A stretch of DNA of 64,000 nucleotides from Centroberyx gerrardi (lineage: Eukaryota; Chordata; Actinopteri; Beryciformes; Berycidae): positions 27,124,885 to 27,188,884 of the forward strand of contig NC_136003.1 of assembly GCF_048128805.1 (NCBI RefSeq), in the 5' to 3' direction. The position numbers and the translations under genes are program-made. The notes under the pieces were generated by a model, which searched no databases, was not told the origin of the DNA, and saw nothing but the letters and a program-made list of their open reading frames with translations. Positions 46,721-59,202 of this stretch are shown here, in pieces. Numbering within the stretch: position 1 is the stretch's first letter; each line of letters starts with the position of its first letter.

Positions 46721-48157
46721 TTCACAAACGTGTTAAATGTAAGTTTTCAGGCTTTCAGTTTTTCGTGGCCTCATTCAAATGAATGGAAAGTAAAAATCCA
46801 AACGCTACAAACTCGACCAACCGATCTTGGTGAGTAGTTTATATTGGTGGTTTTCATGGTGGTCAAGTACCAAATAACCCCCATGTTAAAACTAAGTGGA
46901 ATATTGTTTGAAGTTCTTATATGCACGGCTCATTTTTTGGTATAATGTGCACAATCCATGCCAGAGTGAGTGGGGAGCCTCAGGTCACACAAGGCAAGCT
47001 GAATCAGATTGTGCTTGCTTCAGAGGCTGTGGAAGAAATGACCGTCCCATTCACAGGGCTTTTTCAATCCAATCCTGTTAGCTTAGCAATGTGTCACTAC
47101 CAGAAGTGTGGTACGAGCATGCAGGGAAATGGTGTGAGAGAAAGGCCAATATTTCATATTTGCAAAAGTAAAGTCCCTGCATCTAATATCATTTGACTTA
47201 ACTGAAGGGGATCAAGAGACTTTTGAAGTGGAAGGTGTAATCTGAGCAAAACAGAGTTGTTGGCTAAATCATCTTCCTAGAACGGTTAGGATGAGCTGAG
47301 TTAGGGGCAAAATAGCAGAAACACTGTAAAATAACAATAGATGAATATCAAGTAGCTAATAATGAGTAGGACCATCCTTTGCCTCCTTCAATTCTACTAC
47401 TGTCTTCTAAGAGCTGAACTGTGTGCGGTGGATATTGGAGCTTTCTTCGAGAATGAAAGCCTCCAGTTCTTTGAGGGATGAAGGAGGTGGAAATCTATTT
47501 CCCATAAAGGTTCAGTGATGTTTAGATCTGAAGATCAGGGCCGTGGAAGGAGTTTGGCTTCATCCTGCTGTTCATGAAACCACTCTTGAATTTGTTTAGC
47601 GGTGTGTTTGGGGGCATTATCCTGTTGGAATCAAGGCCGGCGGTAGCTATGGGCAGGGGTGGGCTCAGCCCACCCAAACGTGCGTCTTGCCCACCCAATC
47701 AAAAGTTAAGAAAAACATTTTTTTTGTTCAGCCAATGGAAAAATAGCACAGAAAATACCAGTACCGTTTCTAACTTCTGATTGGGCGGGCAGCCTACAGC
47801 CCGCCTCCAAAGTCGCCCACTGCCCACCCCCCCTTCTCATCGTGTTCAGGCACAAACACACAGAGCTCTGAAGCAGACCCGTCCGCTGCACAGAGTGTGG
47901 CGTATTCACACCAAATCAGGCGTTGCGGCACTTCCTGCAGGGTTGTGCGGGGTTGTGCGGGGGTGTGGGCGTGTTTATTTGTGCTTTAGAACGTAACCGC
48001 TGTGAAACAATCAGAAAATAACGTTTTATTTCTCTGATTCACCGGCTTTCTCGCTACCACCGCTCCCTCTCTTCATTCACTCTCTAGCTCGCTCGACAGG
48101 GCCGGTTTTAGCCTGCTGTATTAGGGTGGGCTGGTAGAAATAATAGGTGGGCAACTT

Positions 48158-48445
48158 GGGCGGTAGGTAGTCCAGAGGTTAGAGAAGCAGACTAGTAGTC
48201 CGAAGGTTGCCGTTCGAATCCCTGGCCAGATGGCACAAAAATCTGGCAAAATGATAGCTGGCAACCAGAGAGTTGTCAGAGTCAAGATCAGATGCAAGCT
48301 CCTGCCATCGTGCCCTCAGGCCTCTCCAACTTATGGCTGTGTGTTTGTGTATGGGGTGTTTGGATGGGTTAAATGCAGAAGATTAATTTCCCCATGGGGA
48401 TTAATAAAGTAGTATTCTATTCTATTTTATTCTATTCTAATTTAT
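48158..48445 (+). mobile_element. tRNA-derived SINE within the hAT element
   Basis: The head GGTAGTCCAGAGGTTAGAGA with a B-box-like GTTCGAATCC, a body, and the 3' end CCCATGGGGATTAATAAAG with TATTC repeats form a complete SINE. The head occurs again, inverted, at 49390-49470 in the right arm. Confidence 0.75.
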
Positions 48446-48779
48446 AAAGAACAATTTGAAGCAGGGAAATCGGGAGGTAGTGAAGCAGCATTTCTAAGTT
48501 TGCTGCTACCCTATGATTTGAGTCAGTGGAGGGCAGATTGATTTACCCTAAAATAAAAAAATTCCTTCATCCAGATTTTAACATAATCAACTCCATAACA
48601 TTTCTTTTCATTGGATGAGCTTAGTTCTCAAATAAAATTAAAACCTAATCCAGTGAGACTTCTCACCTTAGCCAATATTTACAAAAATAGACGGTAGTCT
48701 TATTCAAACTCAAACTGAAAAGTGACAAAGAAAACAACTAAATCAACTAACTCAAGCCTATACTCAAACTCCAATGTAA

Positions 48780-48867
48780 CTATATCAGTAGATTAACACT
48801 TGCACTGATTTTGTTTGTCTTGCATTGTTAAAGTCACATTGAAATTGTTAACTTGATTACTTACTTG

Positions 48868-48938
<71 letters not shown>

Positions 48939-49076
48939 TTCATTATCTATTTTATTCTATTAACTAATATTGTTATTCACATTATTTTTTGTTAATTTCA
49001 TTCCTTAACATTGTCTTTCATAATCGTAACACATGTCAAATGTCATGCCAATAAAGCCTATTGAATTGAATTGAAT
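48780..49076 (+). mobile_element. Retroelement 3' tail fragment
   Basis: The stretch ends CCAATAAAGCCTATTGAATT followed by GAATTGAAT, the tail style of the LINE at 44560-45652. The (AT)n microsatellite lies inside it. Only non-coding 3' sequence is present. Confidence 0.45.
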
Positions 49077-52000
49077 AGGAGAGAGAGAGTGAGAGAGAGA
49101 GTGAGAGAGAGAGAGAAATAAAATAATATATATATATATATGGGATACAAAAACATAATCTCAGACAGAGGAGATGCTTTGCACCAGATTTAGCTACTAG
49201 CGAATTTCCATCAGCAGTCCATTTGCATCAACTCAAATTTATTCGATGAAGGGAGAAGGACAGACTGAGGAGAATGATCTGTGTCTGCCAGACCCCTACC
49301 CAAAGTCCCGCCCCCAGCAGCAGAGAATAGTTCCCCACCAATCGGTGATTACTATTGTTCCACACACTAACAGATACCACACTACTACCTTTTTAAAGGG
49401 ATTCGAACCGGCAACCTTCGGACTACTAGTCTGCTTCTCTAACCTCTGGGCTACCTACCGCCCAAGTTGCCCACCTATTATTTCTACCAGCCCACCCTAA
49501 TATAGCAGGCTAAAACCAGCCCTGGTTGGGATATGGGAACAATGTGAGGGAGCAGTGTTTGCACCCTAGGGTGCTCCTGGTCCTGTAAAATGACTCCCAG
49601 CAGATGGCGCCATACCATTACAGATCCACCACCATGTTTGGCAACAGACATTACATTATGGGTTGATACCTTTGGCTCTCTCCAAACTTAAACCTGTCCA
49701 GATGTAGGAAAAATACGTTGTTACTGTCTCTGCTGCTCAGAGGTTTTCTTCTCTTTACACTGCAGGTTATCTATCTTTGTTTGTTGGTCTTGGATGCAAG
49801 TAGTTTCTGAATGGCGGCCCTGCCATAAATACCAGCTTGTTAAGGTCAATGTACAGTTTCTGTTGAGACTGTGTCACAGCAGTGTTGATTCAATTCAATG
49901 CTAACTCTTGAATGTGTGTGGTGTTTAGCACCAAAGTGTCTGTCTTTCCCTGCTGGTGAATTGTGACCGCTGTTCCTCTTTGCTGATGCAGTTTGTCTCT
50001 GTTTGGCATGTCATGGTTTTCCAGACTGCTCCCCTCACCACATTAAATTAATTAGCAGTTTTTCTAACTGATTCACCTGCAACTCAGGTGCTCACTATTT
50101 GGCCTCCTTTCTCTGTTAGTTGGCTCATGTTGTTTTGAAAACTTAATTGTTAGAGCTCTTTCAAAGCGGAGACAGTGTTGGGTGGTAACATGGTAATGTG
50201 TCAAATATCATTACTTGTCACAAGTAGTGTAATGAATTACTATTTCAGTTTCAGTAGTAACCATACAGTCACTAATCCAAAAATAAGTTGTTACTTTTGT
50301 TATTCCCCCCCTCTAAACATCAGATTATCGTCACAATCCTGTAAAGTGTCCTCTTGGTTGGCATGGGGACACCGAGCTGCTTAGATGAGAAATGGTAGAA
50401 AAGTTGACTTTCTCTGGATGAAAGTATTCCCACTACTTTGATTTTTATCAAGGGGAGGGCATGTAAGGGAATGGATATAATTCATAACTTTTTTGGGTCA
50501 TTCGCCCATCACTGAATGTGAAATATGTTCAGCCTCTGTTGTTCATACCTACAGTGCAATTTTTGTCACTACTTGCATGTTGTTTCAGGGCTACTGAACC
50601 GTTTTGAACCATCACATTATATAACTGAGACAATGAAATGTTCAACCCCAAACAGGATGAAATGTAAACATTGTAGCCAAATTGTAAAAATTACTTTTTT
50701 TAAATGAAAACAAAGAAATATACAAAACAAGATAGTTAACATTGTAGCAACAATATACACACCAAAGGGTATAATACTATGCATACGTTACAAAATGGTA
50801 CAAAGTGACAAAGTAAAATTAATAAATGAATAAAAACAATTACAATTTCATGAATTAGGAGCACTAGATAGAAAATGAATGAAGCAAAGACTGGGACAGG
50901 GACTTACTCATTTTAGGGCCTCACTAAAATTGTATGAAAAATCAAATTTTCATACAATTTAGTGATTTAAAATGTATACTGGATTCATTTACAAATAACA
51001 TTAAAAAAAAGTCCTATTTCCATTCCATTTACAAGCATGCGCTATTTACAATAAGGTCTAAGTTATCAGAGTTAAATTAAACATATACCAGGTGTACTTG
51101 CAGTGAGGCACATCATTAAAAGTAAAAAGGTGATAATTAACACACTAAGTTCACTGGCATTACATCCGCACCATGCTCTGCACACGCGCTGTTCTCTGCT
51201 TTCCTGGTTCATGCTGCCTTCAAGTGCTCCTCCCAAACTCTGACTTAACAAAGTCGTAAGTAGCCGATACAACTTGTCTGCACATTCAAGTGCTTTTGGT
51301 GGGATATAATAACAAAATAGATGCTGTAACAAAATCAGCGTTTTGGGTGGCTGTTGTTGCATTTTAGAAATCAAACGACACAGAGCTGCTTTGTGCTGCA
51401 GCGACAGAGTGACGAGGAGGAAATGCGCACCAGGCACGCGATGGAGAGGCTGGTCGTTTCCCATAACAACAGAGATGGAGAAAGTCAAAGTGCTGGAGAA
51501 ATTGGTCGTTGTAATAAGTGAATGTCCATTACTGTAACGATCATAAAAGCAGTAGCCTATGGGATTATACTGGACGTGCATTGGGAATATATGGTAAACC
51601 TTTATTTGTTTCACAACACTCTATTGTCTGCTACAAGTGCTAACCAGCTGGTTAGCAAGCTAGCCAGCTGCTCAGCTAACGCCAGATGACGTTATCTTGA
51701 TCCGCTTTTTATTTCTGCCCCAGACAGCGCTTTTTCCACACAAGAAAAAAAACGCTGTGTGAACGCAGCCTAATCATTTAATGGATTCATTAAAAACAAA
51801 AATGCGTAAAAAATTAAACAGACTGAAATCTGAACCATGCAGTAATACAAATTATTACAGAGAATGCCAAACAATTACTTTTATCATCAGTTGTTGGCAC
51901 AGCCTCCATAGGCCCACTCTGCGCTCCCTAAACGCCACATTTCTGCAACTCTGCGTATCATAGAAAAGGAAGAGAAATTCCCTACTTTACTTACTTTCCC

Positions 52001-52116
52001 TACATATTTATCACTGTTTGGGGGCGTTCATGTGCGCTCAACTCGAATGACTGCTGAGCCTCGAACGGGCTGTAGACAGTCACAGGAGTGGGTGTGGTTC
52101 AATGACGCGGAGAAAG

Positions 52117-52128
52117 GAAAACGAAACG
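52117..52128 (+). promoter_or_regulatory. ISRE-like site of APOL-C, one mismatch
   Basis: GAAAACGAAACG is at the position of the APOL-B ISRE, about 161 bp before the start codon, but the last T is G. The surrounding AGAAAGG and ACATACCT are conserved. The IRF core GAAANNGAAA is intact, so weaker binding is possible. Confidence 0.55.
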
Positions 52129-52288
52129 CAACATACCTGAGTTTTTCCTTACAAGATTGTCTCACTTACAAGTTACCAAGTTATTTCAGAGTATATGTTC
52201 AGTTCACGGACGAGGACGTGTTTTGTAGCCTATGAAGCTTAAGATTTCTAAACTCGACTTATTTTATTTTATCCACGCAGCTAATAAG

Positions 52289-54376
52289 ATGAAGCCACAA
52301 GGAGACGAACAGGTGTATGTGGCCAGGTAAGCTATGTTTTTAATTTTTAGACGAGGCCGAAAAAATATGTGGCCCAACTCAAAGCTCTTTAGTTCAGAAA
52401 AAAAATAAATTGGAAGATTTGTTCACACACTAGCAAACAGTATTTGAAAATATATCTGAAAGTACTGAAAATGGGTGACATGATAGGAGCAAGCAATCAA
52501 TATGTTGAAAAAGACATGCTTTGGGTGCTTTTGGAGTTGAATTTTTGAGACCCCACTTGAACCGACTGTATTGTTGAGCCGGGCAAACAAGACTTAAGCA
52601 GCTCTACAGTGAAGCAACTGATGAGATTTTGGTCAGAATCAATCGGTTAGATGAGAAATAGGGTCCAGGTCAAAAATAGCCAGAATGACGTTTTAAAACT
52701 TTGATTTCAAAAGTAAATTTATCAATGTTGTTTTGTGTTGCAGAGAGGAACTGCAGGAGGCTTTGTGCCGGTACGCCTCAGATACCCTCAGCCACATTGA
52801 CACAGTGAGAGAATTCAGTGACAGGCTCCCTAAATGGATTCTAGAGAGGGAGACAGAGGTGAACATGATGATGGACATCAAAGACAGGGATGACAGAATC
52901 GACCTGAGCTTCGACCATGTAACGAAGTCTGAGAACACAGCTGAGGCCCTGCTAGAATACACGAAGAGCAAGCTGAGCCTGACTGCAGACAGCAGGCGTG
53001 AAGAGCTGGAGGAGGAACTGGCTGTTGTGTTGAAGAATACTCTGCTTGGCTTGGAGAAGCTTGACTACTTCCTGGATGCTGTGGAGAGGCTGGCGGTCAC
53101 CTCGCTGCATGTGTTCATGGAGAAGAACCGGGTCCTACAGCTGCCCCGAAGGATCAGCCATGACAGTGTTCAGGCTGTCCTCACTGCTGCAAGGCTGGTC
53201 TGCCCGCTGCTCCTCGAGTTTAAGAGAGATGCAAGTGTCTTCTTCCTGCCCAGCCTCCACAATGTGCAAGTGTTGGCATTTCAGTTGGACAAATACATAC
53301 ACATCACCCAGAATATCTGTGAGAGGATAGAGAAAAGGTAAGTTGACAATTCATGCATTGTTTTCCCTGAAATAATATACAAATTGTACGAAAGACACGA
53401 CACAATATCTAGAAATTAACTGTAATCTTTCCATTCACAGCTCAATCAGTGACTTTTGGCAGAAGATGACTAATGAAACGGTGGTTCACCTTGCTGTGGA
53501 TTTGTCTGAAGACGACATACAAAGTATGCTTTGTCATATGAATCAGCTTGTTGAAATCAGGTAAGCATTACTCATGTATGATCTGGTTGGGCCCAGATCT
53601 TGTTTCAACACAGTTATTCAGAGTGTTATCAGTTATTGTCACCAGCTATCGTGATGCAAATCTGGTCAGCATGATCCTTTGGGACATTTTGTTTATACCT
53701 CACCATATCTTCAAACATAATTACAAACAATTAAACAAAAAACTTGTTTAAGTAATTTCCATTAAAGAAGTATAAAATTGACCTGTACAAAATTATGGAC
53801 ACCCAAGAGCCAAAGTTTCCTTTAGTTGCAATGGAGTAAAAAAGCAGTAACAAAGCAATATTATCGTTTTCTGCAAGTGTTGACAATTGAGGTGATGAGA
53901 TGAGATGTCATGTTAATTTGTCCATCTTGATTCATTGCAACTAAAGAAAATTATACTGTAGGTGTCAAGCTTCTTGCCCAGGAGAAGCTAAGACCTCAGG
54001 CTGATCAGTGATTCAATGATTGAAATATTTTGGAGCCATGTTGTGAGGAAGAGCAAGAGAACTCTGAGGAATAGCTCATCTTCTTCTTCTCAGATAATGA
54101 ATTAAAGGAAAGTAACACCAGGAAGGTTGATAGACATAAACATGGTAATATATTCCATAACAGCCTGGATTGTGCACCAGTTTAGCCAGAAACAACATGG
54201 GGAAGAAGCGGGAGTAGCTTCCTGAAATTGTTTAGATACTCAGTTTTCCAACATGCCTTGTACTACACTGAGCACTAGACACCCCTCTAGACCAGTGGCA
54301 TTATATCAGGGTGCGGCTGCTTGGCAAATCATGCTGTTTGGTAATCCTGCTGTAGACTGGCCGGCTGGCTCCATAC

Positions 54377-54412
<36 letters not shown>

Positions 54413-56342
54413 TGTGGGGGGTAAAATGGTAAAAGTGGTAAAAGTTTTTTTTGATTATATTCTAAGAAAAAAAGATTCTAAAAAAAAATAGGCAATAGTG
54501 ATAATACTTTGTTCTACATGTCCATATTGTGAGAAGCGGGGCGGTGGGTTGAGTATCTGTGGGTCAGTTATGGTGGGCCAGTTGGGGCCAAATTTCCAGG
54601 GCCATGTTTATATTCCAGTCCGTCACTGCTCTGCAGGGTATTGTGGTTCATACAAGAATGAAGTGTAGACTGATAAAATGTCGTTGAAAATGTCGTTGTC
54701 CATTACAGTTTTGACAGTGGCATTCCTCTCTGCAGCCATAGTTACCTCAGCTTTTGGAAAAAATTAGAGTTCACTAACTGGCTAATTTTCAGGCCTTTCA
54801 TTCAACAATGATTTTCAAAGTTTTTGATTTTAAGTACTCCCTTCACAAAAAGCTCCCAACGCCGAGGGGGGGAGGCGTGGAGCCAACAGAGAGTCATCCT
54901 CTAACAGTTGTAGCTTTCTAAATTACTGCACAATGATTCATGACCAAACTTTGGCATAGTAACTCCTGACACCCAAACTTTGGAAAACAAAAATACCCAA
55001 GCAGAGTTGTTATTTCCACTCAGAGGCCCTTGACGCTCCTACAGTATGTTTGCGGTGTTGATTTCCTTGAAGCCACAATAGAACAACTTTGTAGACAAAA
55101 GTGAAACTAGGTAGATATTCTCATAATATTTGTGTAGCTTTTTGGGGTGTACAATTTCATATACACTGGAAGTCTTTGGCAGTTATTAATCAGCATAAAA
55201 TAGCTAGCCTAACATTTCAATAATGATATAAGGTTCTATACACATCAGAGCACTGGTATTGAATGAAATGAATTAAAAATGTTCCTCCAATCTCTTTTCT
55301 CTTTGTCAGGATGGACCAGGACTTTAGGCTAGTGTTCTTGTTCCAGGAAGTGTCAAGTTTTGGCTTCATCAGTGAGTTCAGCCAGCGACAACCCAGGATG
55401 CTTGAGTTCCTAACCGACCTGGAGGAAAGTGCTGTCCAACTCGACAGGATGAAGATGGGGGCGAAGATCTCCAGTGTGACAGGCAGCTCGGTGGGGGTGA
55501 TTGGCGGTGTGCTTTCCATCGTTGGGCTGGCGTTAGCCCCTGTAACAGCTGGGGTGTCTTTAGCGCTGACCATGACTGGGGTTGGGATGGGAATAACCAG
55601 CGGAGTCAACAGCGCAGTCACTGCAGCCACAGAGATTGGAGTCAATCACAAATACCAAAAGAAAGCCAGTGAAGTCTTCCAGAGCTTTATGGAGGATGTG
55701 CAGAGTCTCCAGGATTGTCTAGAGGAGGTGTCCAGTCAAACAGTCACCAGAATGGAAGTGAGCAATGTGGACGTGGCCCTGGGAGTAGGCAAGGTGCTTA
55801 CTAATGCTGGTGCTATTGGAAAAGGCATTGATTCCATTGTTGATGGCGTCTCTGCTGTGAAGATGTTGAAAGGCGAAGAGCTGATTACAAGTGCTGGCAA
55901 GGTGGCCATCCAGGAAGGTAAAGCATTACGTAATGTGCCCAAGGTGGCCTCAGACATCCCAGACATAGGACAGGCGGCAGCCAAAGGGCCTCTTGCCCTC
56001 TCCAAGTCAGCCAGAGCTGGTTTAATCACGCTCAATGCCCTTTTCATTGGCTTGGACATCTTCTTCATCTGCAAAGACAGCATCAGTCTGGCCAAAGGCA
56101 GCAAGAGTGATGTCTCACAGTGCATCAGAGCCAGAGCTGCACTTTGGCGCTCTGAGCTGGACTCATGGCAGAGGATCCATGACTCCCTGTGTGAAGGCGT
56201 GCTGACATCAGAGAAGAACCAAACTATTCTGGAGATGTCATTTTATCCAGAGAAGGAGATGCAAAAACACAGAGAAATAAAATTTCCATCTGATCCAGTG
56301 GAGGAGAAAGTGAAAGAACAAAAGTTTTGCATTATACAGTAG
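52289..56342 (+). CDS. Apolipoprotein L-like protein, copy C
   Basis: Four exons: 52289-52326, 52744-53337, 53441-53560 and 55310-56342, all GT/AG with the same phases as copy B, giving 594 residues. Exon 1 is shorter than in copy B (MKPQGDEQVYVA), an 8-codon difference. Exons 2 and 3 are nearly identical to copy B (for example WILERETEV and VTKSENTAEALLEY at differing sites). The last exon carries the two hydrophobic APOL segments and resembles copy A more than B (LALAPVTAGVSLALTMTG, VGKVLTNAGAIGKG). At the end, GAGATGC replaces GAGATA and adds one base, shifting the frame so that the usual short end is replaced by about 20 new residues ([20 protein letters not shown]). Membrane/lipid role inferred from the family. 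Confidence 0.87.
54379..54411. repeat. (GT)n microsatellite in APOL-C intron 3
   Basis: 33 bases of GT repeat followed by a short G-rich run. Sequence from 54545 onward is shared with the start of the window. Confidence 0.9.
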
Positions 56343-56560
56343 CACAGTGTCAGTGATTAGACAATATTTGTCGCAGCAATCACATTGTGCCATTCTGCTA
56401 ACTCTAAATTGTTTAGATCCATCTGATGTCAAAATGCACGTGAAAATTCATTCACGTTTATAGCTAGAAATCACTGATTATCATTGATCTGTTCAGGTGG
56501 AGTTTTGTTGCAGTAATCGTACGCTGTCAGACACCGAGCCCCTCAACCAAGGTCACTCTA
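56343..56560 (+). other. APOL-C 3' flank
   Basis: Homologous to the 3' flanks of copies A and B up to about 56490. Beyond this the copies diverge. Confidence 0.5.
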
Positions 56561-58380
56561 GTTGAAATATCTGGGTGGCACGGCAATTAAATTATATCCA
56601 CCCTCGCCCATCATGGCATATTGCCGGAGCCTGGGTTACTTCACTCTCAGCTCGTTGATCTTCTCGTCTCCACCTTGGCCCAAGCAAGAAAACAAGTGGA
56701 TCTGACTCCACCTTCCAGAGAGAGGGAGAGGGAAAAGCAAGTCCAAGCACAAACATACTACTCCTCAGCACTCTGGCAGACACAGCTGTAATTCTTCAGG
56801 CGCCTCATCGCCTTCTCCGGCTGATGTGGGTCTCTCACTCCAAACTCCAGCAACTCCAACACACCAAGCCATTCTTCTGGCCGCTATGACTGCCCTCATT
56901 AATACTGTTGACGCTTTGGATTCTCATCTACATCAGGTGGAAGGATCCACCTCTGCCCCAACCCCAGACTCCGATTCATTGCCCCCCGGACCAAGCAACA
57001 GGGCTCCCGCAGTCACACTCACCTCAGCTCAACCTGCTACCCCTGCTGGTAAACCGTTTATATTTCCCTTCTCTGCCGTCTCTCTTAGTATTAAGTCCCA
57101 AATTCTACAAGGAAAAGACATTAACTTTGCTTCCCTGTTGTTGCCTAGCCCTATCTGCAACAAACAAGTGGTCAGGAATGACCAATTCTCTGTCATGCAC
57201 TGTTCCTCCCTGCCTGTATCACACGTAATATATTTGTGAATTTTTGCCAGATGCCTTCTCTGCTTCTTTCATTAGATGCTGAGAAGATGTTTGACAAGAT
57301 TGATTTGATGTTTCCGTTCTCTGTTTTACGTAATTTTAATGTTTAATGTCATGTTTTGTAAATTTGATCATAACCATTTATAACCCTCTCAAAGATATGG
57401 TATCTACCGGTGGTTCCTGCTCTCAGCCATTCTCTTTGAGCAGAGGAACAAGATAGGGGTGCCCGCTGTCCCCACTGCTATTTGTGATGGCAGTAGAACC
57501 AATGGCAATGTGTGTAATAGGCAATGTGCATATAAGAGGACCAATAATTAATAATCAAGAACATAAAATATCTCTTTATGCAGATTACCTGCTTGGGCAC
57601 ATCAATGCAGTGTACAGTGTTCTCCCAAGGTTTCTGTAAAATCAGTGAATACAGGTATAACCAAATTTATTTGAAATAACACAAAGCCCAGAATTAAATT
57701 AACTACACTTACCACATCTGAACCTAAGGTGGGTCTTGGCCTACCAAATCTACAGTGCTATTACTAGTCTGCTCAATTGAGAAACCTAATATCATGGCTA
57801 CTGGATAGGCAAGACTCCCAAAGGATGCAAATGAGGACCAGTTTTTTTATAAACCCCTATCGTGCAATCTTTGTAAAAATATAAAACCCCTATCGTGCAA
57901 TCTTTGTAAAAAAAACAAACAAAAAAACCACTTTGATTTCGATAACACAAGCATTTAGGAATGACAATAGATGATATTACATGGGTAGAGATTTGTGAGA
58001 GAATTAATTTCCCATTTGCCTTGATATCTATTATTGTCCACTATGTTGTCCATTTTATTGTTTAAATGCACCTATTGCACACTAAGGCATCCCTCTATGA
58101 GGGGTATCACACGAGGGCCCACACAAGGTTTCTATCATTTTCTTAGGAGTTTTCTTTGTCCTCAAAGATGGTCTAATGATGGTGGTGCCTGATAGGCTAG
58201 GCCAGGCTATGTAGGCATGTTATGTCTTCCAATATGCTATATTGTGTCTTGTGCCTTGTTTTGTTTACTTATTTTGTTTTGTTTGTACACTGTATTGCAT
58301 AATTTGGTTTGTGATTGACTGTTGATTATTGTAAAGGCAAATTTAACTTCACCCGTTGTGGGTCTAAATAAAGAAGCAAA
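56560..58380 (+). mobile_element. L1-like LINE remnants
   Basis: The frame 56826-57239 reads a Pro/Thr/Ser-rich stretch and then KSQILQGKDINFASLLL, resembling a retroelement ORF1-type protein. From 57270 the + strand gives degenerate pol: LDAEKMFDKID, then, through frameshifts, a match to the pattern G-[CV]-P-x-S-P...FVMAVEP and SLYADYLL (about 57440-57590). The last is the catalytic box with the second Asp changed to Tyr. The 3' end near 58370 is AAATAAAGAAGCAAA. Heavily decayed. Confidence 0.6.
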
Positions 58381-58384
58381 GGTT

Positions 58385-59160
58385 CAAGAGTCTTCCGTGG
58401 ATTCTTTATTCATACATGCATGATTCAGTTCAATGTACCAAACAAGTAGCAAAGAAGTGACAAAGACAGGAGTTGAGGATTCACTTATATAGGTTGAAGT
58501 AAACAAAACCGTAAATCTTGGCCCATAGCCAAACCCACTTGGCTCAAAACCAACCCACCAGTTCGAACTTCTAACTACATGTCCACCTATAGGATCACTC
58601 AAAACCACACATAACCATAGTGAACATGCATAAATTCAAGCACTGATTACATCATTGTAGTATGTAGGACAAAGGGCACTCCACTTTGCAGGACAAAGGG
58701 AAGAAATAACAGAGTATAATATTCATTTAAAAGACACTATACATTTTATTTCTTACATTAGTTAGAGTAGGCTTATCTTTGTAAAGTCCTTCAAGACATG
58801 CTTTTGTGATGAAGGGTTATATAAATAAACCTGACTGGGCTTTTCATGACTTTCACTCCACATAAAAGTGTAACAATTTGATTCCTTCTGACAGACATTG
58901 TGACAAACTGAATTTTCAGACATTACAAAATTGTCTCGCAAGACTAAGAGGCTGTAGTGATCGACAGATCAAGTCCACTGAGTCCATAAAAACAAAAGGT
59001 GAATGTAAAAGCCAACTCCGATTTAGACAAGTAGCGCAAGTTGTGCTGCAAGGAATGTTCAGCGGGAACAAACCATGTAAGTGTTTTTTCTCCTCAGCCT
59101 CAGTATCATGCAAAGTCAATAAACAGAGGAGAGTGAGAATGAAAGTCATTGTGAATTGTC
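58385..59160. other. Unannotated stretch before the SULT-2 unit
   Basis: 58385-58640 contains a minus-strand AATAAAG and looks like a repeat end, possibly an LTR, without clear borders. 58878-59160 is open on the + strand for 95 codons with an acceptor-like CTGACAG and a donor-like AAAGGTGAAT, but I recognise no domain. A GT/GA repeat follows at 59163-59210. Confidence 0.35.
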
Positions 59161-59164
59161 AGTA

Positions 59165-59202
<38 letters not shown>

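Larger units (their letters stand above)
47632..49524. mobile_element. Composite hAT-like element with inverted arms
   Basis: It is flanked by GTTGGAAT (47624-47631) and GTTGGGAT (49525-49532), an 8-bp duplication with one change; the Tc1 relics at 7960 and 34735 show the unfilled site. The ends CAAGGCCGGCGGTAGC and the complement of the right end, CAGGGCTGGTTTTAGC, are imperfect inverted repeats. Inside, 48097-48222 is an inverted near-copy of 49400-49524. There is no transposase. An (AT)n run lies at 48870-48932 and (GA)n at 49080-49116. Confidence 0.7.
46735..52100. repeat. Duplicated block upstream of APOL-C
   Basis: Homologous to 33340-36860, with the Tc1-like relic split: its left part is at 47210-47631 and its right part at 49525-49720, separated by the hAT element. 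The interval 47195-47205 marks a deletion of about 480 bp relative to the APOL-B block. No host gene is seen. 51470-51790 has extra sequence not found before APOL-B. Confidence 0.7.

Noticed and set aside
48158..48230. tRNA-like sequence considered as a functional tRNA gene
   Set aside because: It has A/B-box-like motifs but continues into a SINE body and tail, and its other copy is in a transposon arm.
56592..56783. Minus-strand frame opposite the L1-like ORF1 region
   Set aside because: Composition suggests a shadow frame of the retroelement; no support for a gene.
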